Counted from the first letter of the stretch, positions 22,378 to 29,858 are shown. The stretch is 64,000 nucleotides of DNA from Terrimesophilobacter bigeumensis (GCF_039537265.1 NZ_BAABAE010000003.1:930001-994000); one strand, 5' to 3'. Made by a program: numbers and translations. Notes: generated from the letters alone by a model not told the origin.

Positions 22378-23882
22378 TGCCAGATGACGACGAATTCCCC
22401 GAGCTGAACCCGGAGCTCGCCGACCGCCTGGCCGCTCTCGACGAGGAGACCGCTGCCCAGCGGGCGAGCACACTGCGCGCCGGCCTCGACGACTATGAGC
22501 TCGACGACGAGGACCTCGGCATCCTCGACGCGGCGACCGACGACTCGGACGCCATCACCTACCTCCCGGCGCTCCCCGTACTCGCGATCGTGGGCCGGCC
22601 GAACGTCGGCAAGTCTGCACTCGTCAACCGCATCCTGGGCCGTCGCGAGGCCGTCGTACAGGACACCCCGGGGGTCACCCGCGACCGGGTCAACTACAAG
22701 GCGGAGTGGAACGAGCGCCGCTTCACGATCGTCGACACGGGTGGCTGGGAGCCCGACGCCAAGGGCATCAATGCCTCGGTCGCCGCTCAGGCCGAGATCG
22801 CGATCGACCTGGCCGACGCGGTGCTCTTCGTCGTCGACGCCATGGTCGGCCCGACCTCGACCGACGAGCACGTCGTACGGATGCTGCGCTCGACGAAGAA
22901 GCCCGTCATCCTCGTCGCCAACAAGGTCGACGACGCGAGGCAGGAGCCCGAGGCGGCGAGCCTCTGGAGCCTCGGCCTCGGCCAGCCGTGGGCGGTGTCG
23001 GCGGTGCACGGCAGGGGAGTGGCCGACCTGCTCGACCATGTGCTCACTGTGCTGCCGGAGGTCTCTGCTGTCGCTAAGGACCAGGTCGGCGGCCCGCGCC
23101 GGGTCGCGCTCCTCGGGCGTCCGAACGTCGGCAAGTCCTCCTTGCTCAACCGATCGGCGGGGGAGGAACGCGTCGTCGTCAACGAGCTCGCCGGCACGAC
23201 GCGGGATCCGGTCGACGAGCAGATCGAGCTCGGGGGGAAGGTGTGGACCTTCGTCGACACCGCGGGCATCCGCCGCCGCATGCACCTCGCCCAGGGGGCC
23301 GACTTCTACGCCTCCCTGCGCACGAGCGCCGCGCTCGAAAAGGCCGAGGTGGCCGTCGTGCTCATCGACGTGACGGAGCCGATCAGCGAACAGGATGTGC
23401 GCATCATCGAGCTGGTGCTGGAGAGCGGTCGCGCGCTCGTTCTCGCGTTCAACAAGTGGGACCTGCTCGACGACGAGCGGCGTCGGTACCTGGAGCGTGA
23501 GATCGAGCAGGATCTCGGGCATGTGTCGTGGGCGCCCCGCGTGAACATCTCGGCGAAGACCGGGCGGCATCTGGAGAAGCTCGTTCCGGCGCTCGAGCTC
23601 GCACTCCAGTCGTGGGACACGCGCATCCCGACCGGCAAGTTCAACGCGCTGCTGGCCGAGCTCACGGCGGAGCACCCGCACCCGGTGCGCGGAGGCAAGC
23701 AGCCGCGCATCCTGTTCGGCACGCAGGCTTCGAGCCGGCCGCCGACGTTCGTGCTCTTCACGACCGGGTTCCTGGACCCGCAGTACCGCCGCTTCATCAC
23801 CCGGCGCTTGCGCGAGCTCTACGGTTTCGAGGGCAGCCCTATCAATGTGAATATGCGCGTTCGGGAAAGACGCAAGCGGTAG
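22377..23882 (+). CDS. der: Ribosome-associated GTPase Der
   Basis: A 501-residue double-GTPase needed for 50S ribosome assembly. A 65-residue acidic N-terminal extension (YELDDEDLGILDAATDDSD) precedes two G domains: GRPNVGKSALVNRI with DTGGWEPD and NKVD, and GRPNVGKSSLLNRS with DTAGIRRR and NKWD. The C-terminal KH-like domain ends NVNMRVRERRKR. The last six codons and the stop are part of a 36-bp repeat found again at 23948-23983. GTG start with an adjacent -10 element. Only the second half of Der usually bears KH; here the layout is normal. Confidence 0.96.
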   Translation: MPDDDEFPELNPELADRLAALDEETAAQRASTLRAGLDDYELDDEDLGILDAATDDSDAITYLPALPVLAIVGRPNVGKSALVNRILGRREAVVQDTPGVTRDRVNYKAEWNERRFTIVDTGGWEPDAKGINASVAAQAEIAIDLADAVLFVVDAMVGPTSTDEHVVRMLRSTKKPVILVANKVDDARQEPEAASLWSLGLGQPWAVSAVHGRGVADLLDHVLTVLPEVSAVAKDQVGGPRRVALLGRPNVGKSSLLNRSAGEERVVVNELAGTTRDPVDEQIELGGKVWTFVDTAGIRRRMHLAQGADFYASLRTSAALEKAEVAVVLIDVTEPISEQDVRIIELVLESGRALVLAFNKWDLLDDERRRYLEREIEQDLGHVSWAPRVNISAKTGRHLEKLVPALELALQSWDTRIPTGKFNALLAELTAEHPHPVRGGKQPRILFGTQASSRPPTFVLFTTGFLDPQYRRFITRRLRELYGFEGSPINVNMRVRERRKR

Positions 23883-23983
23883 CTTGCGAGCGAAGGCCAT
23901 TTCTGGCCTTCGCCCCGAACGCGCCGGTGGCCGTCTCGGCCGCCGGGCGGGAAAGACGCAAGCGGTAGCTTGCGAGCGAAGGC
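23855..23983. repeat. Nested palindromic repeat and 36-bp direct repeat after der
   Basis: The 36 bases at 23862-23897 recur exactly at 23948-23983. Each copy holds the hairpin GCAAGC-GGTA-GCTTGC. Around the first copy, GCGCGTTCGGG (23855-23865) pairs perfectly with 23914-23924, enclosing that hairpin and a second one: GCGAAGGCCA (23890-23899) with 23904-23913 across TTTC. The whole can fold as a three-way junction. The first copy spans the der stop codon. It may act as a bidirectional terminator between der and the convergent hemerythrin gene, or be a REP-like mobile repeat. Confidence 0.75.
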
Positions 23984-23985
23984 GA

Positions 23986-24468
23986 TCACTCGTGGGGTTG
24001 GGTGGCTTTCTCGCACCGCCAGCCGTCGGGCATCGCGCCACCGTCGAGGAACTCGTGAAGCCGTGCCGCCGCATCGGGATCGAGCACCGCATCCGCCTGC
24101 GGGTAAATGATCGGCTCCTCTTTCGAGTTGTGGCTGTCGAGCCTGGCGAGCAGTTCCCGGCAGGCATTCTGCACGGTCGCCGCCTCGTCTCCGGATGCCA
24201 GCAGCGCGTCGAGCGCATCCATCGCGTCCCACAGTTCCCCATGCTCGCGGAGCATGACGAAGATCGGCATGGTCATGCCGGCTTCCTTGAGCGGCGGGAA
24301 GAGGAATTCCTCCTCGAGGTAGATGTGGCGGCGGAGGCCCTTCATGGCACGCAGAAGCGGGCCGGGGTCGGTTTCGCCTTGTGTGAGCCCTCCCGTGTAC
24401 TCCTCGATGCCGCCGTCGATGTCCCGGTGCTCGCGTTCGAGCGCCTGCGCGAGCGATCCCGCCGTCAT
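23986..24468 (-). CDS. Hemerythrin-like HHE-domain protein
   Basis: A 160-residue all-helical protein with His and Glu spaced as in hemerythrin HHE domains: LEREHRDIDGG (His14), RRHIYLEEEFLFPPL, LREHGELWDAMD and DSHNSKEEPIIYPQ. The fold binds a di-iron centre. Such proteins serve in oxygen or nitric-oxide sensing and iron handling; the exact role cannot be told. The ATG at 24468 has GAGGA 5 bases upstream. Longer in-frame starts would run into the tRNA gene and are rejected. It converges on der across the palindromic repeat. Confidence 0.85.
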   Translation of the reverse strand: MTAGSLAQALEREHRDIDGGIEEYTGGLTQGETDPGPLLRAMKGLRRHIYLEEEFLFPPLKEAGMTMPIFVMLREHGELWDAMDALDALLASGDEAATVQNACRELLARLDSHNSKEEPIIYPQADAVLDPDAAARLHEFLDGGAMPDGWRCEKATQPHE

Positions 24469-24575
24469 AGCCTTCCTCACTTTCAGTCCTGGTCCTATCA
24501 TGCTCCTCTGCCGGGCGCGGGGGAGCGCGTCATGTGCGACGGCCTGACGCGATAGGCTATCCGAGGTAATTGCCA

Positions 24576-24649
24576 CGGGCTGTGGCGCAGCTTGGTAGCG
24601 CACGTGACTGGGGGTCACGGGGTCGCAGGTTCAAATCCTGTCAGCCCGA
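24576..24649 (+). tRNA. tRNA-Pro (anticodon GGG)
   Basis: A complete cloverleaf can be drawn. The acceptor stem is CGGGCTG with CAGCCCG, the D-arm is GCGC...GCGC, the anticodon stem is CGTGA with TCACG around the loop CTGGGGG, and the T-arm is GCAGG-TTCAAAT-CCTGT. The discriminator base is A; CCA is not encoded. The anticodon GGG reads CCC and CCU proline codons. A strong terminator follows. The gene lies on the opposite strand to the hemerythrin gene just upstream. Confidence 0.95.
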
Positions 24650-24652
24650 CCG

Positions 24653-24688
24653 AAAACCTCGGCGAGGGGCAACTTTCGCCGGGGTTTT
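24653..24688 (+). terminator. Intrinsic terminator of tRNA-Pro
   Basis: AAAACCTCGGCGA (24653-24665) pairs with TCGCCGGGGTTTT (24676-24688), a 13-bp stem with one G-T wobble ending in a T-run. It starts 4 bases after the tRNA. Confidence 0.85.
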
Positions 24689-24721
24689 GTTGCGCCCGGG
24701 ACGAGTTTTCGGTGGTCTCCC

Positions 24722-24886
24722 TCCGGCCCCTTCGACGCGGGCTGGAAAGACACCATCGATCTCCGCCCCGCCGAAGAAGTGGCGATCGCGATCCGCTTCG
24801 ACGGCTATGCCGGAAAATACGTCTTCCATTGCCACAACCTCGAGCACGAGGACATGGCCATGATGGCCAACTTCACCACACGATGA
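24722..24886 (+). pseudogene. Multicopper oxidase C-terminal remnant
   Basis: An open stretch reading GPFDAGWKDTIDLRP, then an AIRFDGYAGKYVFHCHN segment and LEHEDMAMMANFTTR, ending in TGA at 24884-24886. HCHNLEHEDMAMM is the type 1/type 3 copper-binding C-terminus of bacterial multicopper oxidases. The rest of the protein, more than 400 residues, is absent. The sequence just upstream is the tRNA-Pro terminator, with no start codon or ribosome-binding site. It is therefore the tail of a deleted gene, left beside a tRNA that often serves as an integration site. Confidence 0.85.
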
Positions 24887-24893
24887 CGGGGTT

Positions 24894-25346
24894 CTACTTG
24901 AGCTGACCCCGTATCTCCCCACCCGGGAAGGTCGGGGTGTGGACGTTCACGTAGTAGGCGCTCGGGTCTGCTGCAACCGCTTCGAGCAACCCGACATCGG
25001 CGGTCGTGCAGGTTTGCACCGTCCAGTCGGTTCCCGCGCCGACCATGAGCGGGATCACGATCGGCGCGGCGACATTACGCGGTCCGAAGTGGATGTGCGC
25101 TGCCACGGCTGGCACAGAGAGGTCGCGGGCCGTGAGGGTGTAGCAGAGCTGGTCGCCGTCGATGGTGTAGCTGAAGAAACCGCTGGCGCCGGTGTTCGAG
25201 CCGGTCGTCTCCTGCTCGGTGTTCAGAGGTATCGCCGGCGTGCCACCCTTCACTGCGTTGGCGGCGGTGACGTCGACGGCGGTGAGTGCCAGGGCGGCTA
25301 TCAGGACGCTGATGGCCCGGATGCTGAGGCGATGTGAGGCGTTCAT
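24894..25346 (-). CDS. Secreted CHRD-domain protein
   Basis: A 150-residue protein with a signal peptide (RAISVLIAALALTAVDVTAANA, cleaved near residue 33). A CHRD domain (residues 38-150) follows: GFFSYTIDGDQLCYTLTARD, AAHIHFGP and the diagnostic YYVNVHTPTFPGGEIRGQL at the end. The domain is an extracellular beta fold first described in chordin; its bacterial role is unknown. Two Cys (in LCYTL and QTCTT) could form a disulfide. The ATG at 25346 has GGAGG 6 bases upstream. It converges on the multicopper-oxidase remnant, 8 bases away. Confidence 0.9.
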   Translation of the reverse strand: MNASHRLSIRAISVLIAALALTAVDVTAANAVKGGTPAIPLNTEQETTGSNTGASGFFSYTIDGDQLCYTLTARDLSVPAVAAHIHFGPRNVAAPIVIPLMVGAGTDWTVQTCTTADVGLLEAVAADPSAYYVNVHTPTFPGGEIRGQLK

Positions 25347-25407
25347 GTTGGTCCTCCAATGATGAGAGTCCCCCCAACTGGTGGGCACGCTACGCCGCCA
25401 GGGAGCG

Positions 25408-25434
25408 GTGTACAAGATCAGGCGTCAGGTACAC
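25408..25434. promoter_or_regulatory. Inverted repeat upstream of the CHRD gene
   Basis: GTGTAC (25408-25413) and GTACAC (25429-25434) are exact inverted copies 15 bases apart, about 60 bases before the CHRD start codon. A possible operator; the half-sites are short, so chance is not excluded. Confidence 0.3.
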
Positions 25435-25494
25435 ACGCAACACCCAGCAGACGAACGAAGGAAGTGGAGGTGAATCTGCCTTGCCTTGATCGTC

Positions 25495-25514
25495 CCGGGT
25501 CGATAGCGACCCGG
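25495..25514. terminator. Hairpin between CHRD and reductase genes
   Basis: CCGGGTCG (25495-25502) and CGACCCGG (25507-25514) form a perfect 8-bp stem with a 4-base loop, 37 bases past the stop of the minus-strand reductase gene. No T-run follows, so termination is only suggested. Confidence 0.4.
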
Positions 25515-25551
25515 AGCGATGCTGCGTTACCGTGTTGGATGTCGCGGTGAC

Positions 25552-26241
25552 TCACGCGCGCGCCCGCGCGACGATGATGCCGCGGGCCGACCTGGGGAAG
25601 CGTTCGAGCATCGCCCGAACCTCCGCCGCGTCGACATCCGCACCGAACAGCTCGGTGTGGGGTTCCATGCGGACTCCCTCGGCGAGTGGGCCCGCGACGA
25701 CGGGGTCGAAGCCGAGCGCGTCGACGATGTCGCCCACCTCTTCGACATCGGCCGGGTCATCGCCGGCGATCGCCAGCGCCTTGCGGCCGGGCTCCCCGGA
25801 CGGTCGCGCCTCATCCTCGAGGTCGTGGTAGCCCATGTGATTGAACGCCTTCACGACACGGGACTCCGGGAGGAACGCCTGGACGAGTTCGCTCGTCGAG
25901 GTGCGCGGGTCGGTGAGGTCTTCGCGAATACCGTCCACCTCCCACCAGTAGTTCATGGCGTCGACGACGATCTTGCCGCGCAGGTCGGCGACCGGAATGT
26001 CCGGATGCTTGCCGAGGGGGAGGGCGAGGATCACGATGTCGGCCTGCCGTGCGGTCTCGGCCGCCGTGGTGGCGATCGCGCCATGGCTGAGGACATCGAT
26101 GATGAGCGCGATCTTCGCAGGGTCTCCCGATCCGGCGATGAACACTCGGTACCCGGCGGCGATGGCGAGGCGGGCCAGCACGGTGCCGACCTTCCCCGCA
26201 CCGAGGATTCCGATCGTGGGTCTGCTGGCCTCGGTACTCAT
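25552..26241 (-). CDS. F420H2:NADP oxidoreductase-like protein
   Basis: A 229-residue protein with an N-terminal Rossmann fold (IGILGAGKVGTVLARLA) and a second block typical of the NADP-oxidoreductase coenzyme F420-dependent family (DIVILALPLG; VVDAMNYWWEVDG; RVVKAFNHMGYHD; GDDPADVEEV). These enzymes pass hydride between F420H2 and NADP, but relatives use other substrates. The substrate is unproven. The start is uncertain: the ATG at 26241 is taken, with AAGG close upstream, and the ATG at 26250 is possible. It is divergent from the DGPF/sigma pair. Confidence 0.8.
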   Translation of the reverse strand: MSTEASRPTIGILGAGKVGTVLARLAIAAGYRVFIAGSGDPAKIALIIDVLSHGAIATTAAETARQADIVILALPLGKHPDIPVADLRGKIVVDAMNYWWEVDGIREDLTDPRTSTSELVQAFLPESRVVKAFNHMGYHDLEDEARPSGEPGRKALAIAGDDPADVEEVGDIVDALGFDPVVAGPLAEGVRMEPHTELFGADVDAAEVRAMLERFPRSARGIIVARARA

Positions 26242-26327
26242 CCCTTCCATTGTGCAGCGCCCGCAGCCCCTTTGCGTCATCGAGCCTTCCCGGGCGCCGG
26301 GACCCTCGGCGAAGAATTCACAGGCTC

Positions 26328-26354
26328 TGTCGATTTCGCTGCCGCCCATTCGAC
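26328..26354 (+). promoter_or_regulatory. Candidate ECF42 sigma-dependent promoter
   Basis: TGTCGA (26328-26333), a 17-base spacer, then CGAC (26351-26354). It lies 60 bases upstream of the DGPF gene. As I recall, this matches the motif reported for ECF42 promoters in Streptomyces (TGTCGA, 16-17 bases, CGA/TC). Since the sigma gene is second in the transcript, this would be an autoregulated operon. Confidence 0.7.
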
Positions 26355-26414
26355 GCGATAGTAGAGGGATGCCATCCGGCGCCCGAGATATGAGATCGAT
26401 CAAGGGAGTATCCA

Positions 26415-26840
26415 ATGAAGTTCATGCTCATCATGCGAGCGACCGAGGAGTCTGTCGAGGCTTACCGCAACGCCGACTTCGAGGACATCATCAACAAGAT
26501 GGGCGCCTACAACGAGTCGCTCATCAACGCCGGCGTCATGGTGGGCGGTGACGGCCTTGCCGACGACCTGAGCACCGCGTTCGTCGTCGATTTCTCGACC
26601 GAACCGCCGACCGTCACGGACGGCCCGTACGGCGAGATCCACGAGCTGTTCAACGGTTTCTGGATTCTCGAGGTGTCCACCCGCGAGGAGGCCATCGAGT
26701 GGGCGCGCCGCTGCCCGATGGGCCCCGGCAGCAAGCTCGAGGTGCGCCGCGTGACCGACGAGAGCGACTTCGCCGACTTCGCCGACAACGAATACATCCA
26801 GAAGGAAAAGGTGTGGCGCGAGGAAGCCGAGAGCAAGTAG
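26415..26840 (+). CDS. YCII-related (DGPF) protein
   Basis: A 141-residue protein of the YCII/DGPF family, starting MKFMLIMRATEES, with the family motif as TVTDGPYGEIHEL (DGPY in place of DGPF) and WILEVSTREEAIEWARRCP. Members form small ferredoxin-like dimers; their biochemical role is unknown. DGPF genes are the usual genomic partners and targets of ECF42 sigma factors, and one follows 28 bases downstream. AGGGAG lies 6 bases before the ATG. Expression probably depends on the candidate promoter at 26328. Confidence 0.92.
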   Translation: MKFMLIMRATEESVEAYRNADFEDIINKMGAYNESLINAGVMVGGDGLADDLSTAFVVDFSTEPPTVTDGPYGEIHELFNGFWILEVSTREEAIEWARRCPMGPGSKLEVRRVTDESDFADFADNEYIQKEKVWREEAESK

Positions 26841-26868
26841 CGCCGACGCGGATCGGGCGGGAGCGGAC

Positions 26869-28143
26869 ATGATGCGCAGCACGCGCGGGGTTCCGCTCCC
26901 GCCCGCCGCGCCACCAGCCGCGGACATCCGCCGTTCGATCGACGCCGTCTGGCGGATCGAGAGCGCGCGCATCGTCGCGACGCTCGCCAAGGTCGTCGGC
27001 GACTTCGACCTGGCCGAGGATCTCGCTCAGGAGGCGCTGGCGGATGCGCTCGTCCAGTGGCCGAAGACGGGCATCCCGGTCAACGCGGGAGCCTGGCTCA
27101 CCGCAGTCGCCAAGAACAAGGCGATCGACGGATGGCGGCGACGCGAACGGCTGGACGATCGCTACCGCGCGATCGCGCACGACCTCGCAGAGTCGACCGA
27201 TGACGAGTGGCAGCCGATCCCGGACGACGTGCTGAGGCTCGTCTTCGCCGCCTGCCACCCGGTGCTCTCGCGGGAAGCCCAGGTCGCCCTCACTCTGCGC
27301 GTCGTCGGCGGGCTCACGACGGAGGAGATCGCCCGGATGTTCCTCGTCCCCGTCGCGACCATCCAGCAGCGCATCGTGCGCGCCAAGAAGAGCCTGTCGG
27401 CCGCGCATGTGCCATTCGAGGTTCCCGACCCCGGCGAGTGGCCCGAGCGACTGGGCGCGGTGCTCGGCGTCGTCTATCTCGTGTTCACGGAAGGGTACGC
27501 GGCGACGAGCGGCGACCGGTGGATGCGCACCGAACTCGCCCAGGAGGCGCTGCGCCTCGGCCGCGTGCTCCGGGGGCTCCTCCCACGCGAACCGGAGGTG
27601 CACGCACTCCTGGCCCTCATGGAGTTCCAGGCATCCCGGTTCGCTGCGCGCGAAAAGCCCGACGGTACGCCCATCCTGCTCGCCGACCAGGATCGTTCCC
27701 GCTGGGATCGCGCCCGGATCCTTCGCGGCAGGGCTGGGCTGGCCACGGCGGATGCGCTCGGCAGAGGGCGGTCGAGCTATGCGCTACAGGCGGCGATCGC
27801 CGAGTGCCACGCAGTGGCGCCGAGCGTCGAGAAGACCGACTGGAGGCAGATCGTGCTCCTCCACGAGATCCTCGGACGGATCGCGCCGAGCCCCGTCGTC
27901 GAGCTCAACCGTGCCGTCGCCGTGTCGATGGCGACCGGACCGGCCAACGGGCTCCAGATCGTCGACCGGCTCGCGGCGAGTGGTGCCCTGCAGGGAAGCC
28001 ACCTGTTGCCGAGCGTGCGCGGCGAACTGCTTGCGAGGCTCGGCCGGCTCGAGGAGGCCCGCTCCGAACTGGTCACCGCGGCAAGGCTCGCCGGCAACGA
28101 CCGGGAGCGCAATGTTCTGCTCGCGAAGATCGATCTGCTGTGA
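26869..28143 (+). CDS. ECF42-group sigma factor with C-terminal TPR domain
   Basis: A 424-residue sigma factor, much longer than usual ECF proteins. Region 2 (residues 24-95) contains FDLAEDLAQEALADALVQWP and AWLTAVAKNKAID. Region 4 (about 125-180) contains LRVVGGLTTEEIARMFLVP and QQRIVRAKK. The C-terminal 220 residues are helical repeats with ELAQEALRLGRVLRGLLP and LNRAVAVSMATGP. This layout, with a DGPF gene upstream, defines group ECF42, which has no anti-sigma factor and is thought to be controlled through the C-terminal domain. The trigger is unknown. GGGAG precedes the tandem ATG. Confidence 0.92.
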   Translation: MMRSTRGVPLPPAAPPAADIRRSIDAVWRIESARIVATLAKVVGDFDLAEDLAQEALADALVQWPKTGIPVNAGAWLTAVAKNKAIDGWRRRERLDDRYRAIAHDLAESTDDEWQPIPDDVLRLVFAACHPVLSREAQVALTLRVVGGLTTEEIARMFLVPVATIQQRIVRAKKSLSAAHVPFEVPDPGEWPERLGAVLGVVYLVFTEGYAATSGDRWMRTELAQEALRLGRVLRGLLPREPEVHALLALMEFQASRFAAREKPDGTPILLADQDRSRWDRARILRGRAGLATADALGRGRSSYALQAAIAECHAVAPSVEKTDWRQIVLLHEILGRIAPSPVVELNRAVAVSMATGPANGLQIVDRLAASGALQGSHLLPSVRGELLARLGRLEEARSELVTAARLAGNDRERNVLLAKIDLL

Positions 28144-28144
28144 G

Positions 28145-28175
28145 CAGAATCGCGCATTCGCGACATCCGATTCTG
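28145..28175. promoter_or_regulatory. Dyad operator upstream of XRE regulator
   Basis: CAGAATCG (28145-28152) and CGATTCTG (28168-28175) are exact inverted copies with a 15-base spacer, beginning 1 base after the sigma factor's stop (28143) and ending 13 bases before the XRE start. It may be an autoregulatory operator for the XRE protein or a weak terminator of the sigma operon. Confidence 0.5.
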
Positions 28176-28188
28176 TTTAGGGTGGGGC

Positions 28189-28542
28189 ATGGCCGACATC
28201 GTGAGAATCCATCCCGAGCGCAAGCGGAGTATGCCCGAGCACCGCATTCCGGAGCCGCGCCTGCCGGAGCCACTCTGGCGTGACGTGCTCGGGAGGCGGC
28301 TGCGAACGCTTCGGGAGCGCCGAGCCCAGACTCTCACCGAGACGGCACGCCGGGCGGGAATCTCGCCGCAGTACCTCTCCGAGATCGAGCGAGGCCTCAA
28401 GGAGCCGTCCAGCGAGATGATCGCGGCCGTTGCCGGCGCACTGGGAGCGACGCTCATCGATCTGACCGTGCAGGTCACCGACGACCTGCGTCGACGCGAA
28501 GCCGGCGCGTCGAGCGGGGTCAAGCTGGCGCTTGCCGCCTGA
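28189..28542 (+). CDS. XRE family transcriptional regulator beside clpP genes
   Basis: A 117-residue helix-turn-helix protein. A 30-residue Pro/Arg-rich N-terminus is followed by the HTH (LRTLRERRAQTLTETARRAG, then ISPQYLSEIERGLKEPS). The small size and single domain recall actinobacterial clp regulators such as ClgR and PopR, and the adjacent convergent clpP pair fits such a role. The stop lies 10 bases from the clpP stop. An 8-bp dyad immediately upstream may be its own operator. Which genes it controls is inference from position. Confidence 0.88.
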   Translation: MADIVRIHPERKRSMPEHRIPEPRLPEPLWRDVLGRRLRTLRERRAQTLTETARRAGISPQYLSEIERGLKEPSSEMIAAVAGALGATLIDLTVQVTDDLRRREAGASSGVKLALAA

Positions 28543-28552
28543 ACAACCCGAC

Positions 28553-29167
28553 TCAGCCGGCAGGCTTCAGTACCGCGGCCGGTGGGTGCCCGAGGATCTC
28601 GTCGACGAGCCCGTATTCGAGAGCTCCCCTGGCGGTGAAGACGCGATCCCGATCGGTGTCGGTGCGCAGGGTCTGCACCGATCGGCCGGTGTGGGCGGAG
28701 AGGATCTCTTCGATCTCCGCCCGGATGCGCACCACCTCATCCGCCTGCAGGATCAGATCGGGGATCGTCCCCTGACCGCTGGCTGCAGGCTGGTGCAGCA
28801 CGACCCTGGTGTGCGGCAGGACTGCACGGTGGCCTGGAGCCCCCGCCGCGAGCAGCACCGCTCCGGCCGCGATCGCCTGGCCGACGCAGGTGGTTGCAAC
28901 GGGCGACTGAACGTACTGCATCGTGTCGTAGATCGCGAGCATCGACGTCATGTCGCCTCCCTCGCAGTTGATGTAGAGGTTGATCTCCTGCCCGGGGGCG
29001 TCGGCGTCGAGGTGCAGCAGTTGGGCGATGAGGGCGTTCGCGACACCCGGGTCGATGGCGGTGCCGAGGTAGACGATGCGCTCCGTGAGTAGGTGCGAGT
29101 AGACGTCCATGATCCGTTCACCGCGCGGATGCTGTGCGATCACGTTCGGAATCGTGTAGCTGCTCAT
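28553..29167 (-). CDS. clpP: ClpP-like subunit lacking the catalytic serine
   Basis: A 204-residue ClpP-family protein with the normal fold markers YINCEGGDMTSMLAIYDTM and VVLHQPAASG. The nucleophile position reads GQAIAAG (Ala100), where active ClpP has a Ser five residues after the Gly (as in GxAxS). His125 (VLHQ) and Asp174 (DRDRVFTA) are kept. It should assemble into the ClpP barrel but be unable to hydrolyse peptides, like cyanobacterial ClpR. It lies 11 bases downstream of the active clpP and is probably co-transcribed. The ATG at 29167 has GGGTGGAG upstream. Confidence 0.9.
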   Translation of the reverse strand: MSSYTIPNVIAQHPRGERIMDVYSHLLTERIVYLGTAIDPGVANALIAQLLHLDADAPGQEINLYINCEGGDMTSMLAIYDTMQYVQSPVATTCVGQAIAAGAVLLAAGAPGHRAVLPHTRVVLHQPAASGQGTIPDLILQADEVVRIRAEIEEILSAHTGRSVQTLRTDTDRDRVFTARGALEYGLVDEILGHPPAAVLKPAG

Positions 29168-29178
29168 GACTCCACCCC

Positions 29179-29778
29179 CTATCCGATGCGGTGACGCTTC
29201 GCCGGCATCACCTGGTCGAAGGAGTCGACCACGTGGTCGATGAAGCCGTACTCCTTCGCCTCCTCGGCCGTGTACCAACGGTCGTGGGTGGAGTCGTCGA
29301 AGATGCGCTCGACCGGCTGGCCGGTATCTTCTGCGATGATGCCGAGGACGGTGTCGCGCATGTGGCGCAGATCGTTGGCCTGCACCTCCACTTCGACGGC
29401 GGAGCCCCCGATCCCGGCGGATCCCTGATGCATCAGGATGCGGGAATGAGGCAGCGCGAAACGCCTGCCCCTGGTTCCCCCCGAGAGCAGGAACTGGCCG
29501 GCGCTGCAGGCGAGCCCGAGCGCGAGGGTCGTCACCGGACAGGGCACGAGCCGCATCGTGTCGCGAATCGCGAGCATCGAGGGAACCGATCCGCCGGGGG
29601 AGTTGACCCACAGGGCGATGTCGGCGGCCGGATCTTCGGCCGCGAGTGTCAGCAGCTGGGCGATAAGCAGGGTTCCGTTGTCGTCGTCGAGCACTCCATC
29701 CAGAACGAGGATGCGCTGGTGCAGGAGTTGCTGCCGTGTCCGGTCATCGAAGGAGGGTGTCTTGTCATCATGTGCCAT
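29179..29778 (-). CDS. clpP: ClpP protease subunit with intact triad
   Basis: A 199-residue ATP-dependent Clp protease subunit. The N-terminus is short, with no propeptide seen. VNSPGGSVPSMLAIRDTM leads to the nucleophile Ser92 (GLACSAGQF), His117 (RILMHQGSAG) and Asp166 (THDRWYTAEEA). It should form a heteromeric tetradecamer with the Ser-less neighbour. The pair is reminiscent of the inducible clpP3/clpP4 set of Streptomyces rather than the housekeeping clpP1/clpP2, since no clpX or tig gene is near. The start is the ATG at 29778 or, less likely, at 29796; neither has a good ribosome-binding site. Confidence 0.93.
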   Translation of the reverse strand: MAHDDKTPSFDDRTRQQLLHQRILVLDGVLDDDNGTLLIAQLLTLAAEDPAADIALWVNSPGGSVPSMLAIRDTMRLVPCPVTTLALGLACSAGQFLLSGGTRGRRFALPHSRILMHQGSAGIGGSAVEVEVQANDLRHMRDTVLGIIAEDTGQPVERIFDDSTHDRWYTAEEAKEYGFIDHVVDSFDQVMPAKRHRIG

Positions 29779-29858
29779 GTCTCGACACTGCGGCATGTCG
29801 CATCCGAGGAGTGGATTCCACCGCCCTGAGCGGAACCGCCCACAGCAGAGACTGGCGC

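Noticed and set aside
21858..24242. 794-residue open frame on the minus strand across cmk and der
   Set aside because: It covers two well-supported plus-strand genes and a palindromic repeat; its sequence has no recognisable domain.
24469..24618. N-terminal extension of the hemerythrin-like protein
   Set aside because: It would overlap the tRNA-Pro gene; a good ribosome-binding site precedes the ATG at 24468.
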